The notes beneath the pieces are model-generated. The model was not told the DNA's origin and searched no databases. It worked only from the letters and a program-made list of their open reading frames with translations. Shown in pieces: positions 21,943 through 30,980 of a DNA stretch of 36,950 nt (within the stretch, counting starts at the first letter, position 1; each line of letters starts with the position of its first letter). Location of the stretch: the NCBI GenBank assembly GCA_039649115.1, contig JBBWZQ010000379.1, forward strand, positions 1 to 36,950, written 5' to 3'. Source of the DNA: DATEJJ01 sp039649115. Lineage in GTDB: Bacteria; Actinomycetota; Actinomycetes; Mycobacteriales; Micromonosporaceae. A program made the position numbers and the translations under genes.

Positions 21943-24897
21943 TCAGGCCGCCCCGCCGGGGGCGCCGTGGCAGCGCTTGTACTTGCGACCGGAGCCGCAC
22001 GGGCATGGCGCGTTGCGCGACGGACCCGTGCCGACCACCTGGCCGGGCGCGGGCATCCGGGCCCCGGTCGCGGTCGCCGAGGCGGGACCGGTCGGCCGCC
22101 GGCCGCCGGTGTCACCCGCAGCGGTGCCGCTACCAACGGCGCCGCCGGTGCCGCCGCCACGCTTGGCGCCGCGTGCCCCGTTCGGAGCGCCGATACCCAG
22201 GGCCGGGGCCTGTTCGATGGCGACCGCGCCACTGCCGGCCTCGCCGTCGATCGTCGGTGCCGAGTACTGCAGGGCGCGCGGAGTGTTCCGCGAACCGCCC
22301 AGCCCCTTCGCCTTGATCTCGAAGGCGCTCTCCGACGAGGGCAGCGGAACGGCCTGCTCGCCGGCCCCGACCTCGGCCGTTCCCGGCTCCTCGACCTGGA
22401 CCTCCAGGTTGAAGAGGAACCCGACCGCCTCCTCCTTGATGCCGTCGAGCATCTGGGCGAACATGTCGAAGCCCTCGCGCTGGTACTCCACCAGCGGGTC
22501 CCGCTGCGCGTAGGCGCGCAGGCCCACGCCCTCCTGCAGGTAGTCCATCTCGTAGAGGTGCTCGCGCCACTTCCGGTCGATCACCGCGAGCAGCACCTGC
22601 CGCTCCAGCTCGCGCATGGCCTCCGAGCCGAGCTCCTCCTCGCGGCGGTCGTACGCCGCGTGCGCGTCCTCGATCAGCCGCGCCTTGAGGAACTCCGCGT
22701 CGAGGTGCTCGCGCTCGCCGCCGGCCTCCTCCTCCAGGTCCTCGACGGTGACGCCGACCGGGTAGAGCTGCTTGAGGCTGGACCAGAGCTGGTCGAGATC
22801 CCACTCCTCGGCGTACCCCTCGACCGTGGCCCCCACGGCGTAGGCCCCCACCACGTCCTCGATCATGTTCTGCACCTGATCGTGCAGGTCTTCCCCGTCG
22901 AGTACCCGCTTGCGCTCGGCGTAGATCACCTGGCGCTGCTTGTTGAGCACCTCGTCGTACTTGAGGACGTTCTTACGGATCTCCGCGTTCTGCGCCTCGA
23001 TCTGGGTCTGCGCGCTCTTTATCTGGCGGGTGACCATCTTCGACTCGATCGGCACGTCCTCCGGGATGTTGAAGCGGTCCATCACCGCCTCGACCGCACC
23101 GGCCCGGAAGCGGCGCATCAGCTCGTCCTGCAGCGACAGGTAGAACCGTGACTCACCCGGGTCGCCCTGGCGGCCGGACCGGCCACGCAGCTGGTTGTCG
23201 ATGCGGCGCGACTCGTGCCGCTCGGTGCCCAGCACGTACAGCCCGCCGACGTCGACGACCTCCTCGCCCTCCTCCTCGCACATCTTCTCCCAGCGCGCGA
23301 CCGCGTCCTCCCAGGTCGCCGCGTACTCCTCCGGCTGCTCCTCCTCGGACAGGCCACGCTGGCGGAGTTCGGCCGCCGCGAGGTACTCGGGGTTGCCACC
23401 GAGCAGGATGTCGGTACCTCGGCCGGCCATGTTGGTCGCGACCGTGACCGCGCTCTTGCGCCCGGCCTGCGCGACGATCTCCGCCTCCTTGGCGTGGAAC
23501 TTCGCGTTCAGCACGTTGTGCGCGATGCCCCGGCGGCGCAGCAGCTGCGAGAGGATCTCCGAGTTTTCCACGGACACCGTGCCGACCAGCACCGGCTGCC
23601 CCAGCTCGTGCCGCTCGGCAATGTCCTCGACGACCGCGTGGAACTTGGCCTTCTCGGTCTTGTAGATGACGTCGGAGCGGTCGTCGCGGATCATCGGCCG
23701 GTGCGTCGGGATCGACACCACGCCGACGCTGTAGACCTTGTTGAACTCGGCGGCCTCGGTCTGCGCCGTGCCGGTCATGCCCGAGAGCTTCTCGTACAGC
23801 CGGAAGTAGTTCTGCAGGGTGATCGTGGCAAGAGTCTGGTTCTCCTGCTTGATCTCCACGCCCTCCTTGGCCTCGATCGCCTGGTGCATGCCCTCGTTGT
23901 ACCGGCGGCCGTGCAGGATGCGACCGGTGAACTCGTCGACGATCAGCACCTCGCCGTCGGAGACGATGTAGTCCTTGTCGCGCTTGTACAGCTCCTTGGC
24001 CTTGATCGCGTTGTTCAGGTAGCCGACCAGCGGAGTGTTCACCGACTCGTACAGGTTGTCGATGCCCAGCCGGTCCTCGACCTTGGCCACGCCGCCCTCG
24101 CTGATCGCGACCGTGCGCTTGGACTCGTCGACCTCGTAGTCGCCGCTGCCCTCCGTGCCGCGCTCCATCCGCCCCACGACCTGGGCGAACTCCTGGTACC
24201 AGCGGGCCGACTGCTCGGCCGGACCAGAGATGATCAACGGCGTACGGGCCTCGTCGATCAGGATCGAGTCCACCTCGTCCACCACCGCGAAGTGGTGGCC
24301 GCGCTGGACCAACTCGTCCTTCGACCACGCCATGTTGTCCCGGAGGTAGTCGAAGCCGAACTCGTTGTTCGTCCCGTAGGTGACGTCGCAGGCATAGGCC
24401 GCCTTGTGCTGCGCCGAGGGCTGGTTGGGCAGGATCACGCCCACGGTGAGCCCGAGGAACCGGTGGATCTGGCCCATCCACTCGGCGTCGCGCTGTGCCA
24501 GGTAGTCGTTCACCGTCACGAGGTGGACGCCCTTGCCGGACAGCGCGTTCAGGTAGACCGCCAGCACGGAGGTCAGCGTCTTGCCCTCACCGGTCTTCAT
24601 CTCGGCGATGTTGCCGAAGTGCAGCGCCGCGCCGCCCATCACCTGGACGTCGAAGTGCCGCTGGCCGAGTACCCGGTTGGCCGCCTCCCGCGCCGTGGCG
24701 AACGCCTCGGGCAGCAGGTCGTCGAGGCTCTCGCCATCGGCGTAGCGCTGCTTGTACTGGTCGGTCAGCTCAGCCAACTCCGCGTCCGTGAGATCGACGT
24801 AGTTCTCCTCGATCGAGTTCACGGCATCGGCGATCGCCGACAGGCGCCGGATCAGGCGCCCCTCGCCGGCGCGGAGGATCTTTTCGAAGACGGTCAC
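21943..24897 (-). CDS. secA: Preprotein translocase ATPase SecA
   Basis: Motor ATPase that drives unfolded preproteins through SecYEG. The 984 residues cover the full family length. Visible are MKTGEGKTL (Walker A, 100-108), VTVNDYLAQRD, the DEAD-like VDEVDSILIDEARTPLIISGP, the second nucleotide-binding fold (ATNMAGRGTDILLGG, GRSGRQGDPGESRFYLSL) and the C-terminal zinc-binding CPCGSGRKYKRCH (Cys965, 967, 976 and His977). The zinc motif and length fit SecA1, the housekeeping form, rather than the shorter SecA2. A Gly/Ala/Pro-rich linker precedes it. The GTG start at 24897 has GGGAG eight bases upstream. The 288 bases between this start and the GNAT gene contain no convincing gene and should hold both promoters. 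Confidence 0.98.
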   Translation of the reverse strand: MTVFEKILRAGEGRLIRRLSAIADAVNSIEENYVDLTDAELAELTDQYKQRYADGESLDDLLPEAFATAREAANRVLGQRHFDVQVMGGAALHFGNIAEMKTGEGKTLTSVLAVYLNALSGKGVHLVTVNDYLAQRDAEWMGQIHRFLGLTVGVILPNQPSAQHKAAYACDVTYGTNNEFGFDYLRDNMAWSKDELVQRGHHFAVVDEVDSILIDEARTPLIISGPAEQSARWYQEFAQVVGRMERGTEGSGDYEVDESKRTVAISEGGVAKVEDRLGIDNLYESVNTPLVGYLNNAIKAKELYKRDKDYIVSDGEVLIVDEFTGRILHGRRYNEGMHQAIEAKEGVEIKQENQTLATITLQNYFRLYEKLSGMTGTAQTEAAEFNKVYSVGVVSIPTHRPMIRDDRSDVIYKTEKAKFHAVVEDIAERHELGQPVLVGTVSVENSEILSQLLRRRGIAHNVLNAKFHAKEAEIVAQAGRKSAVTVATNMAGRGTDILLGGNPEYLAAAELRQRGLSEEEQPEEYAATWEDAVARWEKMCEEEGEEVVDVGGLYVLGTERHESRRIDNQLRGRSGRQGDPGESRFYLSLQDELMRRFRAGAVEAVMDRFNIPEDVPIESKMVTRQIKSAQTQIEAQNAEIRKNVLKYDEVLNKQRQVIYAERKRVLDGEDLHDQVQNMIEDVVGAYAVGATVEGYAEEWDLDQLWSSLKQLYPVGVTVEDLEEEAGGEREHLDAEFLKARLIEDAHAAYDRREEELGSEAMRELERQVLLAVIDRKWREHLYEMDYLQEGVGLRAYAQRDPLVEYQREGFDMFAQMLDGIKEEAVGFLFNLEVQVEEPGTAEVGAGEQAVPLPSSESAFEIKAKGLGGSRNTPRALQYSAPTIDGEAGSGAVAIEQAPALGIGAPNGARGAKRGGGTGGAVGSGTAAGDTGGRRPTGPASATATGARMPAPGQVVGTGPSRNAPCPCGSGRKYKRCHGAPGGAA

Positions 24898-25185
24898 GGA
24901 AGCGCTCCCTATACAGTCTGCCGAACCATCGTAGGCGGAATGGCTGGCGATCTGGCAGCCGCACCTACCCAGGTTGCGTGGAACGTGACGAAACGGGCAT
25001 GCGTTCGCGACGGGCGAAACTCAGTGGGGCACTGGCCGGCGTCCAGGCGAGGATATCCCGACCGGGAAAGGAACGGCCAATCCGGGAGAGGATCACCGCG
25101 CTCATGCGATTCGCCACCGCGGGGTACGGCACGGCGGTCCTGCGTACCCTCTGCTCTGGTGGTCCTACAGCGAAGAGGAGCCGAC

Positions 25186-26304
25186 GTGCAGGAGCTGCCT
25201 GAGGAGACGATCCGCGCCGAGGGAGTCGTCCTGCGCCCGGCACGGCTGTCCGACGCCGACGACATCGCGACCGCCTGCCTGGATCCGGCGATCCAGCGGT
25301 ACGTGCCGGCGGTGCCCAGCCCGTACACCCGGTCGGACGCGGTCACCTACATCACCGAGGGCCGGGCGGCCATGCGCGCGGCCGGCGGCGTCGCGCTGGT
25401 CGTCGCCGACCCGGTCACCGACCGCGTGGTCGGCAGCACCGGCCTGCACCACATCTGGCAAGGCGACGGCCTCGCGGAGATCGGGTACTGGGTGGCGCCG
25501 TGGGCGCGCGGGCGGGGCATCGCGACCGCGGCCACGACCGCCCTGACCCGCTGGGCGAACCGGCAGAGCCTGTACCGCGTGGAACTGCTCACCGAGGAGG
25601 AGAACTGGCCCAGCCAGCGGGTCGCGCTGGCGGCCGGGTTCCGCCAGGAGGGCCTGCGCCGCGGTGCCGGACGGGCCCGCGACGGCAGCCGGCACGACCT
25701 GGTGGTCTGGGCCCGGGTCGCGGACGACCCACCCGGGCCCACCGCGCGGGTCCTGCCGGACCTGCCCGGCGGGGTGCTGCGCGACGGCGTGATCGAGCTG
25801 CGTCCACAGTGGAGCATGGACGCGGACGACCTGTACGCGCTGCTCAGCCTGCCCGAGTCGATCGCCACCAGCGTGCCGCCCGTGGCACAGGACCGGGCGG
25901 CGATCGCCCGGCGCTGCGCCGGCGCGCCGAGCCGCTGGCTGGCCGGGCAGCGGGCCGCGCTGACCATCCGGGACGCTGACTCCGGGCGCTTCGCGGGCGA
26001 GATCTCGCTCTACTACAACGAGCCGGAGTCCGGCGAGGCGATGATCGGGTACGGGCTGATGCCGCAGTGGCGCGGCCGGGGGTACGCGACGCGTGCCGCA
26101 CGGCTGCTCGCGGACTGGGCATTCAGGCACGCGGCGATCGCGCGGCTGATCGCCGGTACGGCACCGGAGAACGTCAGTTCGCAGCGGGTACTGGAACGGG
26201 CCGGCTTCACCCGCGAGGCGTACCAGCGCTCCCGCCTGCCCGGTCCGGACGGCGGCCGGATCGACGACATCCTCTACGCCCTGCTGCCGGACGATCTCCC
26301 CTGA
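25186..26304 (+). CDS. Two-domain GNAT acetyltransferase (RimJ/RimL-like)
   Basis: 372-residue cytoplasmic protein with two complete GNAT domains in tandem. The first (about 15-178) has the acetyl-CoA loop VAPWARGRGIATAA (103-116). The second (about 200-370) has MPQWRGRGYATRAARL. Each has the following N-terminal helix and the ending typical of RimJ/RimL enzymes (SQRVALAAGF and SQRVLERAGF). Both loops keep the RGxG/A core, so both halves may bind acetyl-CoA. The GTG at 25186 has GAGGAG six bases upstream. The substrate could be a protein N-terminus, an amine or a drug; nothing local decides. It converges on the antiporter gene, with only six bases between stops. Confidence 0.92.
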   Translation: MQELPEETIRAEGVVLRPARLSDADDIATACLDPAIQRYVPAVPSPYTRSDAVTYITEGRAAMRAAGGVALVVADPVTDRVVGSTGLHHIWQGDGLAEIGYWVAPWARGRGIATAATTALTRWANRQSLYRVELLTEEENWPSQRVALAAGFRQEGLRRGAGRARDGSRHDLVVWARVADDPPGPTARVLPDLPGGVLRDGVIELRPQWSMDADDLYALLSLPESIATSVPPVAQDRAAIARRCAGAPSRWLAGQRAALTIRDADSGRFAGEISLYYNEPESGEAMIGYGLMPQWRGRGYATRAARLLADWAFRHAAIARLIAGTAPENVSSQRVLERAGFTREAYQRSRLPGPDGGRIDDILYALLPDDLP

Positions 26305-26310
26305 GCGCGA

Positions 26311-27414
26311 TCAGCCCCACCAGAACACGGTCGCGATGATCACGTACAGCCCGATCAGGGTGGCGCCCTCCAGCCAGGTGGACTCCCCGTCGAACACCGC
26401 GAGCGACACCACGAGCACCGCGGCCACGACGGCCACCACGAGCATCGGCGCGAACACCAGGGTCAGCGTGGTGGCGGTGAACAGGCTCAGCAGCACCAGC
26501 GCGGGTGCCAGGACGAGCGCGATCTGCAGGGGGCTGTTGATGATGACCGACAGCGCGAAGTCGGCCTGGTTCTTCGCGGCCAGTTGGATGCCGACCACGT
26601 TTTCGATCGCGTTGCCGGCGATGGCCACGACCACGAGCCCCGCGAACGTCTGCGAGATGTGCAGCGACGCCATGGCCGGGGTCAGCGCGGTGACGAACCA
26701 GTCGGAGACCAGGCCGGCCGCGACCCCGGCCGCCGCGAGCATGGCGACCGCCAGCCAGGTGGGCCAGCGCGGCGGCTCGTGGGTGGGCTCGCTCGCCGCG
26801 CCGGCGCCGCCGTCCCCGCGCCGCAGGCTGAACGGCACCGACAGCGCGAACACGACGATCAGCACCACGGCCACGATGTCGGACAGCACCCGCACATGCG
26901 GCTCGGCCGGCGTGTGCGTGAACTTGGCGAGGCTGGGCAGGACCAGCGCGGCGGTGGCGAGCGCGAGCAGCACGCAGGTGTCGCGCGCCCGGGACTTCTC
27001 GAACCGCTGGGTGCCGTGGCGCAGCCCGCCGACGAGGAAGGCGGCGCCCAGCACCAGCAACAGGTTGGCCAGGATCGAGCCGATGATCGCGGACTGCACG
27101 ACGGTGAGGAGCCCGGCGCGCAGCGCGAAAAACGAGATGAACAGCTCGGGGAGGTTGCCCAGGGCGCTCTGCAGCACCCCTGTCGCACCGGCGCCGAACC
27201 GGTCGCCCAACTGTTCCACGCTGCGGCCGACCAGGGCGGCGAGCAGCGCCACCGCGGCGGCCGAGCAGGCGAACGCCAGGACGGAGTTGGCGTGGGCGTA
27301 CCTGGTGACACCGGACAGGGCGATCGCGACGGCGCCGCTGACCAGGATCACCTTGTCCGGCCGGTTCAACACCGGTGACGTGGCGGGCGGGCGGGCGGCT
27401 ACGGCGTCGGACAC
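26311..27414 (-). CDS. Calcium/cation:proton antiporter (CaCA family)
   Basis: Inner-membrane exchanger of 367 residues with about 11 hydrophobic segments in two inverted halves. The paired ion-binding alpha repeats are present: SALGNLPELFISFFAL in the first half and AIAGNAIENVVGIQLA in the second, each with the essential Glu. An acidic, Pro-containing loop near residues 200-218 separates the halves. It probably exports Ca2+ (or Na+/K+) in exchange for protons, like ChaA/Cax. The GTG at 27414 has no visible Shine-Dalgarno, so the mRNA may be leaderless or the start may be slightly further in (a GTG before LNRPDK). It lies downstream of hpf on the same strand with a 66-base gap. Confidence 0.93.
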   Translation of the reverse strand: MSDAVAARPPATSPVLNRPDKVILVSGAVAIALSGVTRYAHANSVLAFACSAAAVALLAALVGRSVEQLGDRFGAGATGVLQSALGNLPELFISFFALRAGLLTVVQSAIIGSILANLLLVLGAAFLVGGLRHGTQRFEKSRARDTCVLLALATAALVLPSLAKFTHTPAEPHVRVLSDIVAVVLIVVFALSVPFSLRRGDGGAGAASEPTHEPPRWPTWLAVAMLAAAGVAAGLVSDWFVTALTPAMASLHISQTFAGLVVVAIAGNAIENVVGIQLAAKNQADFALSVIINSPLQIALVLAPALVLLSLFTATTLTLVFAPMLVVAVVAAVLVVSLAVFDGESTWLEGATLIGLYVIIATVFWWG

Positions 27415-27480
27415 AGATAGATCATGTCAGACATCGACCATGTCCACCGGCCAGAGCCGCCGGCCCCGTGCTGCGCCGCG

Positions 27481-28122
27481 TCAGGCGGCGAGCGCGATGA
27501 CCCCGTAGTCGTAGGCGTGCCGCCGGTACACGACGCTGGGCTTGCCCGACTCCTTGTCCAGGAACAGGTAGAAGTCGTGACCGACGAGCTCCATCTGGAA
27601 CAGCGCGTCGTCCACCGTCATCGGCTCCGCCTTGTGCTCCTTCTCGCGCACGATGTGCCACGGTTGCTCGCTCTCGTCGAGCTGGATGTCCAGGTCGACG
27701 TCGAACGCCTGGGTCGCCCAGGTGGGCTGCTGCGACGGCTGGGTGAACAGGTCCCGGCCGCGACTGGCCTGCGCGGTGGCCTCGGCGACCGAGATCGGCG
27801 CCCGCCGGCCGCGGTGCACGCGGCGGCGATCGGCGACGCGGCGCAGCCTCGCCTCCAGCTTGGCGATCGCACTGTCGAGCGCGCTGTAGAAGTCAGCGGC
27901 ACAGGCCTCGGCCCGGACCACGGGTCCCCGCGAGGAGCAGGTCAGCTCCACTCGCTGGCAGTGGTCCGACTGGCGCGGATTGCGCTCATGGGACAGTTCG
28001 ACGTCCACGCGGATGATCTTCGGATCATAGCGCTCGATCTTGTGGAGCTTCTCCGCGACGTGCTGGCGATAATGGTCGGGCACCTCGACGTTGCGGCCCT
28101 TGACAACCATGTCCACGCTCAT
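27481..28122 (-). CDS. hpf: Ribosome hibernation promoting factor, long form
   Basis: Binds the 30S decoding centre in stationary phase or stress and promotes 100S ribosome dimers. From the ATG at 28122 it has 213 residues: an N-terminal S30AE domain (about 1-100; MVVKGRNVEVPDHYRQHVAEKL), a basic linker (RRVADRRRVHRGRR), and the C-terminal dimerisation domain (about 155-213) ending LDKESGKPSVVYRRHAYDYGVIAL. In-frame ATGs at 28212 (an N-terminal extension without homology that I can see) and 28110 are alternatives. The ribosome site GGGGGAG abuts the chosen ATG and would better suit 28110. It follows comFC, in the conserved mtrA-mtrB-lpqB-comFC-hpf order. Confidence 0.95.
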   Translation of the reverse strand: MSVDMVVKGRNVEVPDHYRQHVAEKLHKIERYDPKIIRVDVELSHERNPRQSDHCQRVELTCSSRGPVVRAEACAADFYSALDSAIAKLEARLRRVADRRRVHRGRRAPISVAEATAQASRGRDLFTQPSQQPTWATQAFDVDLDIQLDESEQPWHIVREKEHKAEPMTVDDALFQMELVGHDFYLFLDKESGKPSVVYRRHAYDYGVIALAA

Positions 28123-28280
28123 CTCCCCCACGATCTTTCGGTGGTCTGCTGCCGGGTTGTGCGCTCGGCGGCGGTGGGCTGAGTTGGCGTCCTCCCTTCC
28201 GGGATCAACCATGCTGAGACTCTGACGCTAACCCCTGTTGGATCGTCCGTCACCCCTCGTTTCCAAGAACATTTCAGTGG

Positions 28281-28329
28281 AATTCACCCACGCGCAGTGG
28301 AGTCGGATATTAAGGACCAAATTCACCCA
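28281..28329. repeat. Two AATTCACCCA direct repeats upstream of hpf
   Basis: The decamer occurs at 28281-28290 and again at 28320-28329, where it overlaps the 3' end of comFC. On the hpf strand both read TGGGTGAATT. The 39-bp spacing is not a whole number of helical turns. The surrounding sequence is AT-rich for the window and is the likely hpf promoter region. Confidence 0.5.
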
Positions 28330-29083
28330 GGCGAGGTACGCTGCGGCGCCTGGTCGCGGCGAGGACCGCGGCCGCCGGTACCCGGATGCCATGGCTGTCC
28401 AGCAGGCACGCGAGGGCCGCGAGGGTGGCGCCGGTCGTCACGATGTCATCCACCGTGATCGTCACCGTACCCCGTCGCTGGGCATCTATCACCCGGCGCA
28501 GCGCGCTGGTCCGGGGCGCGAACGCGCCGGCCGACGCCGCCAGCCGGCCCGCCGCGCCGAGGTGTGCGGAGTCCGGCCGCGGCCGGGCGGTCACCGGTAC
28601 CGCGACCCCGGCCGGCCAGCCGAACCGGTTGAGCCGGTCCGCCGCGTGCCCGGCGAGCCGGCGCATGTGGTCGCCGTACCGCTCCCGCGCGGCCGAGGGG
28701 GTGTCGGGCACCGGTACCAGCAGGACCGGGGTGCCGGCCCGGTGACCGGTCGCGGCCAGCGCGCCCAGGACCGAGCCGGCGAGCAGGTCGCCGAGCAGCC
28801 GCGCCAGCGGGTACCGCCCCCGCTCCTTGTAGGCGAGCAGCACCTCGCGCAGCACGCCCTGGTACCCGCCCATCGCCACGCACGGCGGCAGCCCCGGCGG
28901 CGCCGGCGTGGGCCGCACCGGGTGGGCCCGGAGGCGGGACAGGCTCTCCCGGCACTCGCCGCACAGGCGCGCCGCACCCGGTGCCCGGCAGCCCGGGCAG
29001 GCGGCCGGCAGAACCAGGTCGACCAGTCCGCTCCAGGTCTCGCCGAGCCAGGTCGCCCCGGGCCACGTCAGCCGCGCCGCCAT
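28310..29083 (-). CDS. comFC: ComF family protein / phosphoribosyltransferase
   Basis: 257 residues. The N-terminal part has a four-cysteine zinc motif (CPGC...CGEC, about residues 29-45). The C-terminal part is a type I phosphoribosyltransferase fold with the PRPP loop VDDIVTTGATLAAL near residue 215. VLLAYKERGRYPLARLLG, shared by ComFC proteins, is also present. ComFC is needed for DNA uptake in competent bacteria; the role in actinobacteria is not established. The ATG at 29083 lies ten bases after the lpqB stop, so it belongs to the mtrA-mtrB-lpqB transcription unit. Confidence 0.9.
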   Translation of the reverse strand: MAARLTWPGATWLGETWSGLVDLVLPAACPGCRAPGAARLCGECRESLSRLRAHPVRPTPAPPGLPPCVAMGGYQGVLREVLLAYKERGRYPLARLLGDLLAGSVLGALAATGHRAGTPVLLVPVPDTPSAARERYGDHMRRLAGHAADRLNRFGWPAGVAVPVTARPRPDSAHLGAAGRLAASAGAFAPRTSALRRVIDAQRRGTVTITVDDIVTTGATLAALACLLDSHGIRVPAAAVLAATRRRSVPRLGEFGP

Positions 29084-29093
29084 GCCGGGCCGC

Positions 29094-30980
29094 TCAGTCG
29101 GCGAAGAACGGGGCGGTGGGCGTCACCGGGTGGCCGGGGCCGCCGGACGGCGCCGGGCTCGGCGTCGCCTGCAGTTGGGGAAGGCGGCTGTACCCGTGCA
29201 CGTACTCGAAGGAGTACGCCTTCCTCCCCACCTGGGCCTGGCCGAGCACCTTGCCCCTGCCGGCGCCCAGCACGGAGGGCAGCGGCGGGTACGCGACGAG
29301 ATGGGTGATCGAATCCTGGAGGTTGACGTCCGTCAACTGCTGGGCGACCGCGCCGTCGATCGTCATCTCCACCAGGCCGTACCCGCCCGGCGCGTGGCCG
29401 GCGATGATCACCCGTTCCAGCCTGGTCCACGCGATCGCGCTCAGCGTCTGCGGCTCGAAGACGGCGGCCGTGAAGCGCTGCTGCGGCGAGCCGATGACGG
29501 TCGGCTGGTTCGTCGAGGACAGCGACGCGATGGCCGGGACGTCGTCGGCGATGAGCGCGATCCGCCGGCCGTCGGGTGCCACCGAGAACGCCTTCACGAG
29601 GTTGATCCCGCTCGGCGTGATGTCGGTCGCCGCCTTGCCACCCATGTCGGCCGCCCAGATGCGGTTGTCGGCCAGGACCAGCACGCGCGCCTGGCCGGGA
29701 AGCCAGACCGGCCGGCTGAAGTTGGTGGTCTTCGCGGGCAGGCCGGCCACCTGGACGTAGCCGGGACCGTTGCCGCCCTGGCCGAGCCACAGCCCGTACC
29801 GCCCGCCGCCGGTGTCGCGGACCACCGCCGCCCACGCCTTGTCCCGGCTCAGCGCGGCCCAGACCACCGAGCCGTTGAGGCTGGAGTTGAGCACCTGCGG
29901 GACCGGGGTGTCGCTGCGCAGCGGCCGGACGACCCCGCCGGCGACGCAGAACTCGTCCGCCCCCCGCGGGTCGCGGGAGGGCTGATCGGCGAGGTTCCAC
30001 TTCAGGAAGTCCGCACCGGAGCCGGCGACCGGCTGGGGCTGGTAGTTGGCCTGCAACTGCACGCGGTCCCGGTAGCTGGAGTAGAGCGACCAGCGCAGCT
30101 GGGTCATGAGCCGGTTGGGATCCTGGCCCGGCGTGGTCAGGTTGACGACCAGTTGGCCGTCCTTGAAGGCCAGATTGGGGCCGATCACCTTCATGCCGCT
30201 GGGCAGTGCGTTGACGTCCAGCCAGTCCGGCGGGCCGCTGAGCAGGTCGTTGACGATCGCCGTGAGCTTCTGCACGTCGCTGCCCTTCACCGGCAGGTAG
30301 CGCAGGTCGGGCACCAGGCCCTCCGAGTCGGCCGTCGGCCAGTAGTAGACCAGTTGCGGCGTGAACAGGCCCAGGCCGACGTCGAGCGCGTCGCTGGACA
30401 GCAGCATCGCGCTGGCCAGGCTGCGGTCCGCCGGTGACGTGATGTTGTCGATGAGCCAGCCGCCGGTGCGGTCGGGGTTGACGATCACCTCGAACTGGCA
30501 GGAGACCAGCGGAGCGGGCCCGGGCGCGTTGGGTGTCAACGCTCCCGAGTTGCCGAGCGAGCCGAGCGGCTGCAGCTTGATGTCCACTGTCGTGCTGGTG
30601 CTGCCGTTGCGGCCGATCGGGTCGCCGATGACGCGCACGACGGTGATGTCGGTGCGCGGCGCCCAGCGGTTGCGCTGGTCCGGGGTCATGAAGGTCCTCG
30701 CGGAAGACTGCAGGGTGTTGCGGTATTCGTCGTCCAGCGGCCCGGCGACCGCCAGGAGGTACCTCTGGACCAGGTCCACCGCGCTCACCGCCAGGTGTGG
30801 GTCCGGCGGATTGCCACCCGAGGACACGCCACCGGTGCCGACGGATGGGCCGGCGCCGTCCACGATGGGGCGCCCACCGCCGGGTACGCCGCAGCTGGCA
30901 AGGGCCGCGAGCCCGGACGGTACCGCCGCGCCGGCGGTGCCGAGCAGCATCGCCCGCAGGACCTTTCGCCGGTCAGCCAT
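29094..30980 (-). CDS. lpqB: Lipoprotein LpqB
   Basis: Surface lipoprotein of 628 residues that works with the MtrAB system. The signal region has a twin-arginine-like start (DRRKVLRAMLL) and a lipobox LASC with the lipid-modified Cys30. A GerMN (sporulation/GerM) domain lies at about residues 180-300, and a beta-propeller-like C-terminal region follows. In mycobacteria LpqB binds MtrB and modulates MtrA phosphorylation. Its ATG lies inside the end of mtrB: the two overlap by eight bases (ATGGCTGA). The ribosome site is GAGAGG, about 10 bases upstream. The possible Tat motif suggests export in folded form, which is inference. Confidence 0.95.
   Translation of the reverse strand: MADRRKVLRAMLLGTAGAAVPSGLAALASCGVPGGGRPIVDGAGPSVGTGGVSSGGNPPDPHLAVSAVDLVQRYLLAVAGPLDDEYRNTLQSSARTFMTPDQRNRWAPRTDITVVRVIGDPIGRNGSTSTTVDIKLQPLGSLGNSGALTPNAPGPAPLVSCQFEVIVNPDRTGGWLIDNITSPADRSLASAMLLSSDALDVGLGLFTPQLVYYWPTADSEGLVPDLRYLPVKGSDVQKLTAIVNDLLSGPPDWLDVNALPSGMKVIGPNLAFKDGQLVVNLTTPGQDPNRLMTQLRWSLYSSYRDRVQLQANYQPQPVAGSGADFLKWNLADQPSRDPRGADEFCVAGGVVRPLRSDTPVPQVLNSSLNGSVVWAALSRDKAWAAVVRDTGGGRYGLWLGQGGNGPGYVQVAGLPAKTTNFSRPVWLPGQARVLVLADNRIWAADMGGKAATDITPSGINLVKAFSVAPDGRRIALIADDVPAIASLSSTNQPTVIGSPQQRFTAAVFEPQTLSAIAWTRLERVIIAGHAPGGYGLVEMTIDGAVAQQLTDVNLQDSITHLVAYPPLPSVLGAGRGKVLGQAQVGRKAYSFEYVHGYSRLPQLQATPSPAPSGGPGHPVTPTAPFFAD

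Noticed and set aside
24898..25185. Small genes between secA and the GNAT gene
   Set aside because: Short frames exist on both strands but lack ribosome sites, codon bias and recognisable sequence; the stretch looks like a divergent promoter region.
28123..28212. N-terminal extension of HPF from the ATG at 28212
   Set aside because: The added 30 residues have no family match and no ribosome site upstream; the start near MSVDMVVKGRN fits HPF, though this is not certain.
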